Notes: generated from the letters alone by a model not told the origin. A DNA stretch of 64,000 nucleotides from Paramarasmius palmivorus (GCA_037176845.1 JAYKXP010000080.1:124001-188000), one strand, 5' to 3'; shown: positions 47,197 to 58,986, counted from the first letter of the stretch. Made by a program: numbers and translations.

Positions 47197-49115
47197 TCAG
47201 AGTGACGCTCTCGAGAGAAGAGAACGTTGTTGACGGTTACGTCCGCCACGTCCACCACGTCCACCTCGGTTCTGACCTTGCTGCTGGCCCTGTTGGCCCT
47301 GGGCGGCACCCTGTTGGCCTTGACCTTGTTGACCTTGGGTGGCACCTTGCTGGCCTTGGCCTTGCTGGCCCTGCTGACCTGCAGCACCACCGTTGGCACC
47401 ATTATTAGCGCCCTTTAACAACCGTGTCAATTGTATTGTCAGGCAAATAAGTCATCCTGCACTCACACCAGCAGCACCACCGTTTGCACCACCGTTTGCA
47501 CCATTGTTCGCGCCCTTGAAGACCACGTCAGCTGAGTGTAATCAAATGAGTAGTCTTGCACTTACACCAGCAGCACCACCGTTGGCACCGTTGTTAGCGC
47601 CCTATAACAGCCACGTTAATCGCATCGTCAGTCATACAAGTCATTCCATACTCACACCAGCAGCACCTCCAGGAGCAGACGTAAACTAATTTGTTCGGTC
47701 AGTATTTATTCATCCAAAACCCGCTAGAGAAACTCACGTAGACACAGTCATCAAGAGAACCGTGCTGAGCGACAGGGACAATAACCGGTTGGTGGTTCGC
47801 AGCTGCATTGATAGAGCAGAGTCGGTATGTACCAGCTGGGAGACCGTTGGTAACGTCTGCGGTGACAATGCCGTTTTGAGCTTTGCCGTTGACACCCTGT
47901 AAGAAACTCGGGTCAGTATTGTGGCAAATAATAGTAATGATATAAGATGGCTTTTGAAGAGAAGGTCATCGCGGTATATTCAATGCCACTGTAGAACCCA
48001 AAAGGTTCAGGAGGCACTCGGAGCCACGTGCTTCAACGGGCGTCTGAAGCTAGCGCCGACGCCTCTCTTCAAGCGTCAAGTCCTCCAAATCGCATGCTTA
48101 CCTTGAAGAAAGCGAATTTCTTGGGATCCGTCGGTGTCGACTGTGCCAATCCCTGATCAAGTAGCTCGACGACGACATGCGTGTGTCCAACGATTTGGCC
48201 TTGTCCATCCAATTGTTGTGGTGCCGCAAAGTAGTTCTCCTGTGCGTTTACAAAGTTCCCTGTGTTGAGATTTTTGACTGCCATTGAGATCTGGAAAGGC
48301 TGGTCTGCGGCGACAGTGTCTCCGTTCTTCGGGTTGGTGAACTTTGAGGAGGGCATGGTATCGATGTTTGGAATCAACCCGATAGGAGCTGGGTTACATG
48401 AACCAGTCGTGATCTGTTTACCGTCTGAAAGAGAGGTTCAGATATTTCACAATAATGATGTTAGACAGAAAACATACTGGTGATGGGGGTGTTTGGTGCA
48501 GTGAGGCAGAAGTTGATAAAATTATTCGAGGAGGTGAGGGAAGCGACTTGTCCTAATTTTTGTTTTGTTCTTGTCAGAGATTGTTTGCCAACATGAGGTA
48601 AATGAGCTCACCTGGTTCGGGCGTTGCTTCAGGTGATAGAATATATCAAAGACAGTCCATCCGACATTACTATGCGACTCACATTGACCATTGTTCTTGA
48701 ATCCATCTGCGATGACTTTGGGATCAAGAGCTATAAAACCGTTTGAACGCCTGAATTGTCATGATATAGGAGACTATACACACTGAGAGAGGTCTGGGGA
48801 TCGCCACCAGCGGCTCCTCCATTTCCAGCGTTGTTGTTGCCTTGTTGCTAGATGAACGTTAGCCACAGTTACGAGGTGAGATGACATATTATAACGCACT
48901 CCTCCTTGCTGCTGATTCCCCGCTTGCTGCCCGTTTTGGCCAGCACCCTGCCCAGCTTGACCTGCCTGTTGTTGACCTGCCTGTTGTTGACCATTCTGTT
49001 GCCTTCCACCTCCCTGACGTTGCCTTCCGCCTCTGAAGCCACCGTTACGGTTCTGCGGAGCGGCAGTGGCGGTAACGGCAAGAAGGAGAGAAACAAAAAG
49101 AACAGAGGTCTTCAT
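47197..49115 (-). CDS. Secreted Gly/Gln/Asn-rich protein with conserved extracellular domain and duplicated exons
   Basis: The signal peptide MKTSVLFVSLLLAVTATAAP is followed by a low-complexity RQQNGQQQAGQ segment. Small exons give GDPQTSLS and ALDPKVIADGFKNNGQ. A conserved domain follows: NPAPIGLIPNIDTMPSSKFT, LNTGNFVNAQENYFAAPQQL, GHTHVVVEL, then ADVTNGLPAGTYRLCSINAA and AQHGSLDD. This matches a basidiomycete secreted family often mislabelled 'ribosomal protein s17'; its function is unknown. The C-terminal part is four copies of GANNGANGGAAG-type sequence, three of them bounded by homologous ~51-54 nt introns, then a Gln/Gly tail ending RGGRGGRNRQQRSLLSRASL. Compared with the paralogue at 52004, the Cys-rich N-terminal module is missing. 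Confidence 0.75.
47413..47655 (-). repeat. Tandem exon-intron duplication inside the secreted gene
   Basis: Exons 47467-47514 (48 nt) and 47566-47601 (36 nt) lie between introns 47413-47466, 47515-47565 and 47602-47655. The exons encode near-identical GANNGANGG...AAG blocks. The first and third introns share most of their sequence (GTGAGT, then GATGACTT or AATGACTT, ending GTTRWWAG). All are phase 0. Confidence 0.8.
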
Positions 49116-50197
49116 GATGATTTAATCCGATACAAAAAGAGCGTAGGATAATGAGTGCACAATAGCTTTGAAGTTTGACACCAGGTCTAGTAGTTGAGGG
49201 GAGAAAAGACCAACGATCCCTGATCGTTTACGGTAAAGGTGAGCTTGAACAAAAAAGGGGACGGGGGTGAACGAAAGTTGAAGAATCTGCTGGCAAGAAC
49301 AGGAGGCATTTATATGTCCAAAGATCGACGTCGTGAACCGTGACAGGTGAATGATGCCTTGTCATTGGTTGACTGTATTGGACAGGATAGGTGGGAAAGG
49401 TGATGGGTTGCCGTCCAATGCTATACGACAGTGGTCTAATCCCGTGACAGTAAAGCGACCCGCATCACCACTTTATGATCAAGATCCTCAGAGCATGAGT
49501 CCTAGTGGAAGTCTTCCCGACTCCCTCTCCAATGAGATTCGTTCCCAGAGTTTCGAGTCCCAAGAGCGATTCAACACGAGCTTGCGACAAGGCATGGAAT
49601 AGCGGGAGTCTTTCGCGGTTGTAGACAGGAATTACTGATGCAATTGCTACGTTGACATGTAATCTGTCACTGATTGCTGGAAAACTTGCTGGTAGCTGTT
49701 GAGGCTTTTTATAGCTTCACTGCGAGCCCCATGAAGTCTCGATGAAACCAGAGTAATTTTCTTTACATTTGTTCCTCGAAACTTGGAAAAACGACGCTAG
49801 CCAAACGAAAACCAATGAAGCCAAAAAAACAGACGAGTCTGGAACACTCACATCAGACATCGTTTTGACAGTAATCTTGTGAGCGCTGACATGCCGATAC
49901 TTCAATTTGAGTCTCTTTCCGGGCGCAGATCTTGAGAATATTGTGCTGGTAGTAGACTTAAAGCTCCAGAGCCTGGGTCCATCGTGGTCATGGTAGAGGG
50001 AAGAGGCCGCAGGCGGAAGCGCCCGCACCGTGCCGGCACGCTTTCGCAGTCACCTGTCCATGACCACCACGCAGCTTTTATATTCTATGGCCGCTGAACA
50101 ACTTGTATTCTTCTCCAGCTTCTGCTCCAGGGTCATCTCGGGACACAGAGGGCGCTCTACGTCGCACTCTTAGGTTTCAGCGACTCGGCATTTACAA
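49116..50197. other. Intergenic
   Basis: About 1.1 kb. A - strand ORF at 49717-50028 includes MSDVSVPDSSVFLASLVFVW, a possible membrane segment, but has no family match or supporting introns, so it is not called. Confidence 0.4.
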
Positions 50198-51321
50198 ATG
50201 GGTTTGAAGGACATCGTGGTCGATGCAGTGCGTTTTGATTGATTGTTGCAGTTCATGACTTACCTTTCCTTCGGAACAGATTTTGTTTGATATGGATGGG
50301 TAAGGCCAAGTTTCGGGCATCGGATGCAAGTTCATGCCATTTTGCAATGCAGCACCCTCCTGGATTCGACGCCGGGGCTGATCAAGGCATGGGAGACATT
50401 TTGTGAGGATTACAAGTTGGGAGATGCAAAGAAGATAGTACACGAAACCCACGGCAGAAGGCTCTATGATACGTTGAGGGATGTGTGTGGAATTCAAGAT
50501 GAGCAGAAGCTCCAGGTCAGACCATCACCTTCGCCTCCAAAACCGGTGTATCAACAACCATGTTCTCCAAGGCCGAGATTGAAAGATTCGAAGACGAAGT
50601 CATCAGAGGTGGTCCTGTTGCTTTGCCAGGTGTGATGGCACTCCTCACAAAGGTTTTAACGTCCTTCAAATCCTTCAACGCAGTCTTTCTGACCCGCTTC
50701 GAACTCGGTAGCTAAACTCCGAGCATGCATCCAACTGGACTATCGTTACTTCGGGTGGGCGCCATGTTTCACATCGTCTCTCGGTATTGAATCATGATCT
50801 TTCCACGCCGGCCACTTACCTTGCATGCGCAATTACAACTATTTCCTGTGCAATTAGCCACTGCATTCTACGCTCCCCGTGCCCTTGAACAGTGTGGTAT
50901 CCCCTTGCCGACGGCTGGAATAGTTACTTCGAATGATGTCCAACACGGAAAGCCACATCCCGAGCCATACCTCGCTGGTGCGAAAAAGTGCCGCAGAGAG
51001 CCGCAGAGATGTATTTACCGTTTTCGCCGTGTCGCCCGGCCATCTTTTGATACTAATTCACTTATTTAGGCTTGGTTGTGGAAGATGCTATTTCTGGACT
51101 GAAATCTGGTCGCAATGCTGGCGCGAAGACGCTTGCAGTCTCTACTTCCACATCTCGGACCACGATACTTAATTCAGATGCTAAACCTGATTATATCGTA
51201 TCGGACCTGACAAGGTCAGTTATTTAGGCAGTGCTGGGTTGCACCTCGACTGACTGTGTGCAGAGTTACGATTCAAAGGGTCGACGAAGGCATCCAAGTA
51301 ACCATCGACGATGAAGCATAG
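50198..51321 (+). CDS. HAD-superfamily phosphatase (glycerol-3-phosphatase/2-deoxyglucose-6-phosphatase-like)
   Basis: ATG 50198 gives MGLKDIVVDA. An intron (GTGCGT...GAACAG) joins ILFDMDG, and the next (GTAAGG...ATGCAG) completes the HAD motif I DMDGTLLDSTPG. This double splice is what reveals the gene. Next come IKAWETFCEDYKLGDAKKIV, HETHGRRLYDTLRDVCGI, RGGPVALPGVMALLTKV, motif II WTIVTS, YAPRALEQCGIPLPTAGIVT, SNDVQHGKPHPEPYLAGAKK (motif III Lys) and motif IV LVVEDAISGLKSGRNAGAKT, ending VTIQRVDEGIQVTIDDEA. About six introns. These are Mg-dependent cytosolic phosphatases that cleave small sugar or polyol phosphates; the exact substrate cannot be read from sequence. Confidence 0.85.
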
Positions 51322-52003
51322 ATCTTAATTGTTGCAACTAGATCCCCTATCATTGGTATCAATTACTGACAAATCGACACTCTAGAAATCTATCGTGACG
51401 CGGGATTTCATCATCAGGCACTTGAAGCCATGCGGTGATATGGGCCATGATCCTATGTATTCCAGGACGGAGAGTGCACAAGTCAGTACGGATGTGCAAC
51501 TCTCGGGAGATCTCTTCCAAGGCTAAAGCTGCGAAAAGTTAAGAAAACCATTCCGTCGTAGAAGTCCGTGTGACAGTGGAGCGATTGATTATGTCCTAAA
51601 TGCAATTGCTTGACAGGTACCGTCACCATCTTGATGAGTTGTTTGCGAGCGACCCAGAACTGATGTTCGTTTCACCTTTTTGCCGACTAACGCCTTCCCC
51701 AGCGAGTTGTGCTCAATGCGATTCATGCGCTCCTGTACTGCCCCATCACTGGCAGGAATTTGCCGTTTCTTTTTCCCGAGTACATGTGAGCTGGCACATC
51801 ACAGCAAATCATATATAATGCAAGCCCCTTGGCCTTTTTGCCTCACTTCGGTCAACTTCTCTCTTCTCTCCACCGTTCTTTCGTTCATCCATTCGCACGA
51901 TCCGAGATCGTAGCACGCCTCAATCGCTTGACCTGGTGTCTTTCATTGACTAACTAGTCCTCACACTCGTTCAGAAACCCACTTTTATCACCCACGTTTC
52001 GAA
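51322..52003. other. Intergenic with promoter of the downstream secreted gene
   Basis: No gene seen. ATCATATATAATGCA at ~51807-51822 followed by CT-rich sequence is a plausible TATA-type core promoter for the gene starting at 52004. Confidence 0.4.
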
Positions 52004-53619
52004 ATGCACGTTGCTTTTGTTACCCTTGCTCTCGCCTTGTCGGCTTCAGCCCGACCTATGAAACTCGGAAGGCGCGCGGAGTTTGACTTGAAGAACGGCC
52101 AAGATGCCATTGCTCTCAAGTAAGTGATACCTTTTACTGTATCAAAAGGCTGTTGTTGAATCACAATTCCTTCAGTCAAAAGTTCGCTGGTCTTCAAGAT
52201 GGCGCCGCTTGCCAAGCTGGCGAGAACGCCTGTATTGGCGACAAGTTCGCCCAATGTGTTGGTGGCAAGTTTGTCTCGCAACCTTGTGCACCTGGCACTA
52301 TTTGTGCTGCTCTTCCTCTCGTTAACTCTCCGGGAACGTCTATCACCTGTACCACGGCAGCAGATCGTGATGCTCGGATCGCCGCTGTAAGTTTAATTGC
52401 AACGCAGATCTATTCATGTATTGATGGCAAACTAGACCGGTGCTCAGGCTGGAGGTGCCGCACCACCTGCCAACCCGCCACCCCCCGCTGTAAGTCACAA
52501 TATCTTAAGATTTTGTACTCTCTTCTCATAGCTACTCTAGGACCAAGGCAACAACAACCAGAACAACGGCAACAATGGTCAGGGTGCCGGCAACCAAAAC
52601 AACGCTGGCAATGGTGGTGCTGCCGGAAACGGTGGCGCTGACCCCAACTTGACCCTTGACCCAGCAGTTATTGCCACTGGTTTCGCTCAAGATGGTCAGA
52701 ACGACCCTAACGCTGGACCAGGACAAGTCCCTTCGCTCACTTCCACCAACAACTTTATCAACTTCTGCAAGGACAAGGGCACAATCACGAGTGAGTTCCC
52801 TCAATCTCTGATAGAGTTTGAGCTCTAGCTAACGATATGAATCAGACGGAAAGCAAGTTAAGGAAGGATCTTGCAACCCCGCTCCTATGGGCCAGATTCC
52901 TGCTATCCAAAACATGCCTTCTTCCAAATTCCAGTTCCCTACCAACTTCCAGCAGATCAACGCAGGAGAGGCGTTCACCATCCGAATGGCCATCAGGAAC
53001 CTCGAGACAGGAAACTTTGTCAATGCCCAGGCCAACTACTACTCTGCACCCCAGCAACTTAATGCTCAGGGTATCATCAGGGGACACTCGCACGTTGTTA
53101 TCGAGAAGATTGACTCCTTCCAGGACGCAACTCCCAAGGACCCGAACGTTTTTGCTTTCTTCCTTGTGAGTATTCACGAGGGCATTTTTGGTTGATCTCG
53201 TTCTGATATCTTTCTTCATAGGGATTGAACGGAGCAGCTCAAGGTGGTGTCCTCACTGCAGACGTTACCAAGGGTCTCCCCGCTGGCGTCTACAAGCTCT
53301 CATCCATCAACGCTGCTGCTAACCATCAGCCCGTTCTTGCTCCCATTGCTCAACACGGTTCTTTGGATGATGCTGTATACGTACGTGTCTAAACCATCTC
53401 GGCGAAACTCAGGTGGCTCATCATCTCTGTATTACACAGTTCGAAGTTGTCGCTGGTGGTGCTGCCAACAACGGTAACGCGGGTGCTGCTGCTGGTGGCG
53501 CCGCTGCCGGTGGCGCTGCCCCTGCTGCTGCACCGGCTCTCCAGGCCAACAGCAGCACCAGCTCCAAGAGCGGCAAGAAGGGAGGAAAGAGCTCTAGCAC
53601 TACGAGCAAGAAGAACTAA
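52004..53619 (+). CDS. Secreted CBM19-like/conserved extracellular domain protein
   Basis: Signal peptide MHVAFVTLALALSASA, then a Cys-rich module (CQAGENACIGDKFAQCVGGK, PCAPGTICAALPLVNSPGTS) with the spacing of CBM19-like chitin-binding domains. A Gln/Asn/Gly-rich linker leads to the conserved domain: TSTNNFINFC, SCNPAPMGQIPAIQNMPSSK, NLETGNFVNAQANYYSAPQQ, GHSHVVIEKI and ADVTKGLPAGVYKLSSINAA with AQHGSLDDAVY. An Ala/Gly run and a basic SGKKGGKSSSTTSKKN end follow. At least seven introns. It is a paralogue, on the opposite strand, of 47197-49115 and presumably extracellular; the conserved domain has no known function. The chitin-binding suggestion rests on Cys spacing only. Confidence 0.8.
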
Positions 53620-54907
53620 ATTCTCTCTTCCTCGAATTTCCTTCCTTCTGAGCGGCGGAGTCTAAGTTATTAGCATTTCACGGGAGTGCATTCATTAATG
53701 ACGGGGTGGTAATTTATTCGATATCCTTACGCATGATACCGACATGATGATGGTTTTTCGTAACCTGTGTCTCATTTGCATCTTTTGTACTAGTAGTCAA
53801 TGACTGTAATGGATTGAACTGGTGGTGAAAGTCACTTTCTGGCGTGATCTCGACCCATTTCCTGCCTTGCTCAGACTCCGACTGTAGCTATAGCGTCCTG
53901 AATCATGACGAGCTTGATCTGATACGAGTTTGTGCACCGGGACTATGATATCAGGATGCTTAGCTACGATGCGTTACTCTGGAACTCCTAAGTAGCATGT
54001 GCTCGAAACCTGTCTCCTGAGAAACGGCTTGTGGCGTACTGAGAGGAGTTGGAGAGGGAACAACTGGATCTTGCAACTCGACCTACCAACAGGTTATTGG
54101 ATCTACATACTGCGCAAACCGCAACTCCAAGCCAGTCTTCTAGAAAGAGACCAATCACTACCCAGTGCCACTAGCATGGACATGCGGTGCGTAGTGCTGG
54201 CCACTACACGGTGGCGTCGACAGTGACTAGACGTTCCATTCTAAACCCAGAAAGTGATATCAATTCCGAGTGAAACAGAATGAATCATGATTCAGATGAG
54301 ATTTGAGGGTATTGTAACGATTGTGTGTGTAGGCGTAGGTGTAGATAGATAGGAATGAGTCCGAGACCTTTGTGAGATACAGCTGGCTACGATTGATGGA
54401 AGAAAGGGTGGTAATGTACGTTAAGTCGTGGAGGTGGATAATACACAAATAATTGAACGGTTTTAGGAGTAAGCGATAGATACGGAGCTGATGATATGTA
54501 GGAGGTGGCCCAAAAAGTAGGGGACAAGAGTGGATATCGGAGGAGGTGGAGAGAATGCGGATGGATGGATATGCAATCTGACGATCCCCTAGAATAAATA
54601 AGCGCGCCCCTGCTAATGATGACCGTGACAGTGATGGAAGAAGCAAATACACAACCGTAACGTTACTCCATGCCAGAAGAAAGGAGAATGAAGATTCCTG
54701 TGTGCCAAAAGAACCAAAACCATTAACGGAATGCCAGTGAAAAAAGGTCCGCAAGTTCTGTTATGGTACAAGATGTCGAAGCGAAGCGAAGAAGATGCGA
54801 GCATGAATGATGTCGTGTAAAGAAGGCATGGACTAGAATGTTATGCTGGAGACTGCTAATATGATACATGAGATTATGCACGGAGGAAGAGAATGCGGGA
54901 CCTACCG
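53620..54907. other. Intergenic, nothing recognised
   Basis: About 1.3 kb. A 164-codon - strand ORF (54260-54754) is rich in Tyr/Leu/Ser with no conserved motif. I also looked here, without success, for a GH16 domain that could complete the next gene. Confidence 0.5.
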
Positions 54908-56197
54908 TTATTCCTGATGTCGCGCAAATCTAACTCTCGTATCTTCACTACGCAAAGATAGCGAATCTAACCAACGCTGGACGAGGTTTTCGCTCGAATC
55001 CAAGTCTGAATCGTCGTGTCTTCGGCCCAAAACATCCACTACGCCTTTTGCAGGTCTGACATTCGGTGCTGGTGCAATGTCACCACTATCATTATCCGCC
55101 TGTCCTGTCGAATTGATCCGAGTGTTCCCAGTAATCAGAGCATTTCGACCATCGTGATGGTAAAAGCTGACAACTGGGTAAACCACAAAGAGGGCGAGAA
55201 GACCAACTATGAGGAGGAGTAGACCAAAAAGGTTTACCATTCCTCTTGATGACAGGAGAGCAGTCTTATTCGCCTGACGACGCCCTCGGGGTCCATTTCG
55301 CATCCCGGAAGCCGAAGCTGTCGCGTCAGAAGTCGACGACGGATTACTGTCAAGACTCCTCTTCATCTTCTCGTTCCACCTCGCCTCATTATACTCGTCT
55401 TCAAAGAACCAATCTTCCCCTTCCTCCGCGTCAATGTCGTCCACCCGATCATCTACTTCGTCTGGATCATACGCGTATGGAACTAATCCACGTTCGGAAC
55501 CCGCGACAGGATATTTGGAGTCTGAAGCGAGAGATACAAACGAGTCGCCTGATGAGGATACGCCTGACGTAGAAATGATGGAATCGCGTTTGTTTCCGGA
55601 GTGATAAGACTGTCGGAAACGAGGTGGAGGAAGGAGACCTGCTTCTGAGTGAGGCGATGAAGGGTCATACTCGTCCGCAGCAAGACGGTAAAGGATCATG
55701 GATGCACGATGTGGTCCAGGTGTAGGAGCAAGAGTCGAGGGGGTTGATGAACGTGACGGAGACGTTATTGAAGCTGATGACGGTGGAACATACATGGATA
55801 AAGCACGAGATTCTTCCGAAGGAATCCGGAAAACATTTGTGAACGACGCCCTATGTGAGAGATAGCTCTGTCTCGTGCTAGCGGTGTTGCCTGGGGAAAG
55901 AGAACCGCCTGAATTGGGGTTCAACGGCGAAGACCTTGTCGTCGTCGAGGTCGAACGACGAGTTCTAGTATGAACATCATCGATGAGACCAAACTCTGTT
56001 GAGGATTTTGGTATTGACGAAATCGCCGAGCTCGACGTTGAATGCAGTGGCCGAGCGGGTCTTGGCGTCGCCGACTGTGACGGGAGCATTGCATGAGTCT
56101 CATTCGGGGATGTTTCCCATGAATCGCGTGGTGACGAGGACGACGAGGGCATTGGCGAGGACGACACGGACGACGACGAGGAAACGAGAGTAGACAT
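54908..56197 (-). CDS. Single-pass membrane protein resembling KRE6/SKN1 N-terminus, no glycosidase domain
   Basis: Single exon from ATG 56197 (MSTLVSSSSSVSSSPMPSS), ~429 residues; the frame is open to Met 56293 but the Ser-rich start is more family-like. A long Ser/Pro-rich cytosolic part includes LAADEYDPSSPHSEAGLLPP and an acidic DEVDDRVDDIDAEEGEDWFF. Then RGMVNLFGLLLLIVGLLALF and VVYPVVSFYHHDGRN form one transmembrane segment, followed by ITGNTRINSTGQ. This order resembles fungal KRE6/SKN1 beta-1,6-glucan synthesis proteins just before their GH16 domain. Here the luminal part is only ~80 residues (LVQRWLDSLSLRSEDTRVRF) and no GH16 sequence follows. It may be a lineage-specific protein or a truncated homologue. 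Confidence 0.6.
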   Translation of the reverse strand: MSTLVSSSSSVSSSPMPSSSSSPRDSWETSPNETHAMLPSQSATPRPARPLHSTSSSAISSIPKSSTEFGLIDDVHTRTRRSTSTTTRSSPLNPNSGGSLSPGNTASTRQSYLSHRASFTNVFRIPSEESRALSMYVPPSSASITSPSRSSTPSTLAPTPGPHRASMILYRLAADEYDPSSPHSEAGLLPPPRFRQSYHSGNKRDSIISTSGVSSSGDSFVSLASDSKYPVAGSERGLVPYAYDPDEVDDRVDDIDAEEGEDWFFEDEYNEARWNEKMKRSLDSNPSSTSDATASASGMRNGPRGRRQANKTALLSSRGMVNLFGLLLLIVGLLALFVVYPVVSFYHHDGRNALITGNTRINSTGQADNDSGDIAPAPNVRPAKGVVDVLGRRHDDSDLDSSENLVQRWLDSLSLRSEDTRVRFARHQE

Positions 56198-57952
56198 GGC
56201 GTCCAGCCAAAGGGCGTAGCAGCCAAGCCTTTTTTTTCTAGTCTGCGACCGTCCATCTCTAAAAAGACAAGTAGCGCTTCCCCTTTCGGCCATCCCTCTG
56301 TCATTTTTACGGTGTCACATCCCCGGTACGTGCCTCAAATTTCAAGAAAATAAAACTTGTAACCGACTTGTTACAGCTGTGTTACAAACCTCTTGTTTCC
56401 GCTCTTCTTCCAGCTCGCCGTCTTATCTTTTATACGCTTCGTCTTCTATTCCATGGTGCCAGTCTACAGGGACTCTCCTAGTCGTCGTTCTACTTGTCTA
56501 TAGGCTTTTAGGAGCATCGCGATGCCGGAAAACATGTGCCAAACCTGTGCTAAAGCGCTAAACTATCAAGATTTTGACATATCTATCGACGTACTATCAC
56601 CTCGGCAGCTCGCCCATAATGAGCTTTTTACCTAGCAAAACTGCAAGGTACTCGAACACATTCCCGCTTGTACGCGTATGGGCGTGTGCGGTATTCATGA
56701 GCGCTCAGGGTAGACTGAACACATCAACGAAATATTCAAGGGCCCGTTCTCGATCGGCGTTTCAGCGGTTGAATCCGGGACCATGCTCAGGCATGCCCCC
56801 CGTCTTTTGCGGATTTCAAGGACCAACGCAGTACAACGCTCGCGGCTCCTTCCCTGACAGCTGCAGGCTGTTCGTGTTGTGGAGCTGTAATGCAGGTTTA
56901 TCCTTGATTGCTGTCTTACCGAGGACACCGTCTCTACCATTCCCGAGTGACACTGACACAGGACTCGGCTCAATCTTTCTGTAGTCGGCACTATTTGCTT
57001 CGAATTTCGGAGTTTCTTACACCACTTGACTGGAAAGAAGATTCAAGAATCTCCTTGTTCACAGGATTGCATTCTCTCCCTCAAGGCAAGCCGAGATCCG
57101 GACAGCAAGGCTCTAGACACACAACTGTGGGTCCGCTTGGGACTCTTTGTGGATGTGGCACCCTGCACCCTGGCCATGGTCTGTGAATCGATCTCATACT
57201 TATACTAGATGTCTCCTGGTCCTTCGGGGGCGGTACACATCTAGTGGCGTCTCGTCCTAGAAAACCCTCGAACGATAGATTTGGTACGTCCCTACGCCGC
57301 AGACCTATATTCTCATGTTATCAAGGTTCAGGCTTCCATATGGCTTCTCTGGGATATTCACGTGTCTGCGCCTCGGGGAGTGTAGGCCCACCATTCATTA
57401 GCCCCCTCATCAGGCTAGTGAGCTGATGCTATACTTCAAGACATTTGAATCGCCAGTGTGGTCGCTCTAGGATACCGCGCCGTCGTCACAGAACGGTCAA
57501 CTTCGACCGACGGTCGATCAATCAGTCTTCGGGTTTCAAGCCGCCGTATCCGGTCAGTATACTCACTCTCTCGATCTGATAATTCCTGAACCCGATAAAA
57601 CAGAGTGCACAGCGGGAAGCCGACGGTTACAAGTACTTCCATGACCTGAAGATAGACCTGTAGAGTTGTGGCGATTCCCTTACTCAGTGCATTGTTCTTG
57701 ATCGTGAATATATATTCAAGTTGCCATGGTTTAGGTCAAGTAATACTGACAGTTCCCAGAGGAGATTGCTTTCCCAAGGTACGCGTTCAATTTGTACACG
57801 CAGCTTCGGACAGAGCGCCGGCTCTTGCAGGGCATAACGACAAAGCTGATAGTGGGTTACGCTCTGACTCTGGGGGGAACTCCGTACATCTATCATTAGC
57901 TGTTTATTCTGGATATACTGTAGACTTTGAGTGTATGCCAAACTATTACAAA
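56198..57952. other. Gene-poor stretch with one inverted repeat
   Basis: About 1.75 kb with no supported gene. ACTAGATGT (57204-57212) and ACATCTAGT (57237-57245) form a perfect 9-bp inverted repeat around a 24-nt loop. Confidence 0.45.
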
Positions 57953-58845
57953 CTAAGTATTTCGCGACCAACTAAAATCGACAACTATCCCTACACCATA
58001 AGGTCGGAGATCGTACTCTTTTCGTAGCAGACTTTGACAGGCGTGATTTGAGGTATTCTGGGACACTGTTCGCACCTGTTCGTCCGACTGCGCGTTCCTC
58101 GGTGCGAATTTCCACGACTCGAATGCCTTCCACAGACTAGACCGTATACCGCCAATAGAGATAGACGTAGCATTCGTTGCTCTTCCCCAAGTTGACGCCG
58201 AAGGACTGGGTGTGTACGGCGATACCGTCCTAGGCATATCCGTAGGTTCCTCCAATTCCATTCCTTCTTCTTTTACTTCTTTCTTCTTTTCCAAATCTTC
58301 CGCATACTTTGCTCTCCTCATCATCCCTTCCTTGACCCTGTTCACACTGAGTACCTCCCACTCCGTTGTATTGAACGGTTCAAAGAACGTCCCCGAAGCG
58401 AAATCACACCAACACCTGTCCACCGGGTGTATGACCTCTGGTACTGACTGGTGCTGCGCGTATTTCATGTCCCAATATCCCGAAGCCCTTAGAGTTTCGT
58501 TGATTGCTTCTGCGTAAGTCGTTATACTGTCGGACCAAGGTCGAGAGAGCGATGTATCGAGAGGTAGAGGCTGCCAGTAACATGTTGATATAAAGAGCGT
58601 TGCGAGAAGAACTATGCAGTAAAAGCTATATGCATATAATATGGTGTTAGGTGGCAACTCGACTGAGAGTCCGAGGCAACTCACCATGGTTTAGCATGAA
58701 TCGTTAACGAAAACAACAGCAAGACTAGAAAAAACGGCGGTGCAGTAGGCAAAGGCAAGAGAAACAGTGGTAAGAACCATCGTGTACACCTAGAAAACTA
58801 GTTAGTAAATATTGAAATTCTTTGAAAATCTAGGACGCACCACAT
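57953..58845 (-). CDS. Hypothetical multi-span membrane protein with conserved luminal motif
   Basis: The start is inferred at ATG 58845 through a 5-nt first exon: ATG TG, intron, then G TGT ACA CGA TGG. This gives MWCTRWFLPLFLLPLPTAPP, FFLVLLLFSLTIHAKPC and, after an intron (GTGAGT...CATATAG), FYCIVLLATLFISTCYWQPL. Two or three membrane segments are therefore likely. The following part is conserved in style: SRPWSDSITTYAEAINETLR, GYWDMKYAQHQSVPEVIHPV and DRCWCDFASGTFFEPFNTTE, with N-glycosylation sequons. A charged region (KKKEVKEEGMELEEPTD) precedes a variable end. The 3' exons are uncertain; GTGCGA at ~58070 may be a donor, so the stop could differ. No known function recognised. Confidence 0.55.
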
Positions 58846-58986
58846 TGAAAGGTAGAAAGTATTATTTACACCTGTTTACCTGAAACTTTCCAGCACTTTC
58901 TGGGGCGTTCTACGCGTACTCTGCGAAAAAAAGCTAAATCCCTCGATTCTTCTTTTACCTCTTACCTTCACTTTCACCTATTCACA

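Noticed and set aside
49717..50028. Small tail-anchored membrane protein on the - strand
   Set aside because: One hydrophobic stretch only; no homologue recognised and no splice support.
54260..54754. 164-codon - strand ORF between secreted gene and KRE6-like gene
   Set aside because: Composition is low-complexity Tyr/Leu/Ser; no GH16 motif to extend the neighbouring gene.
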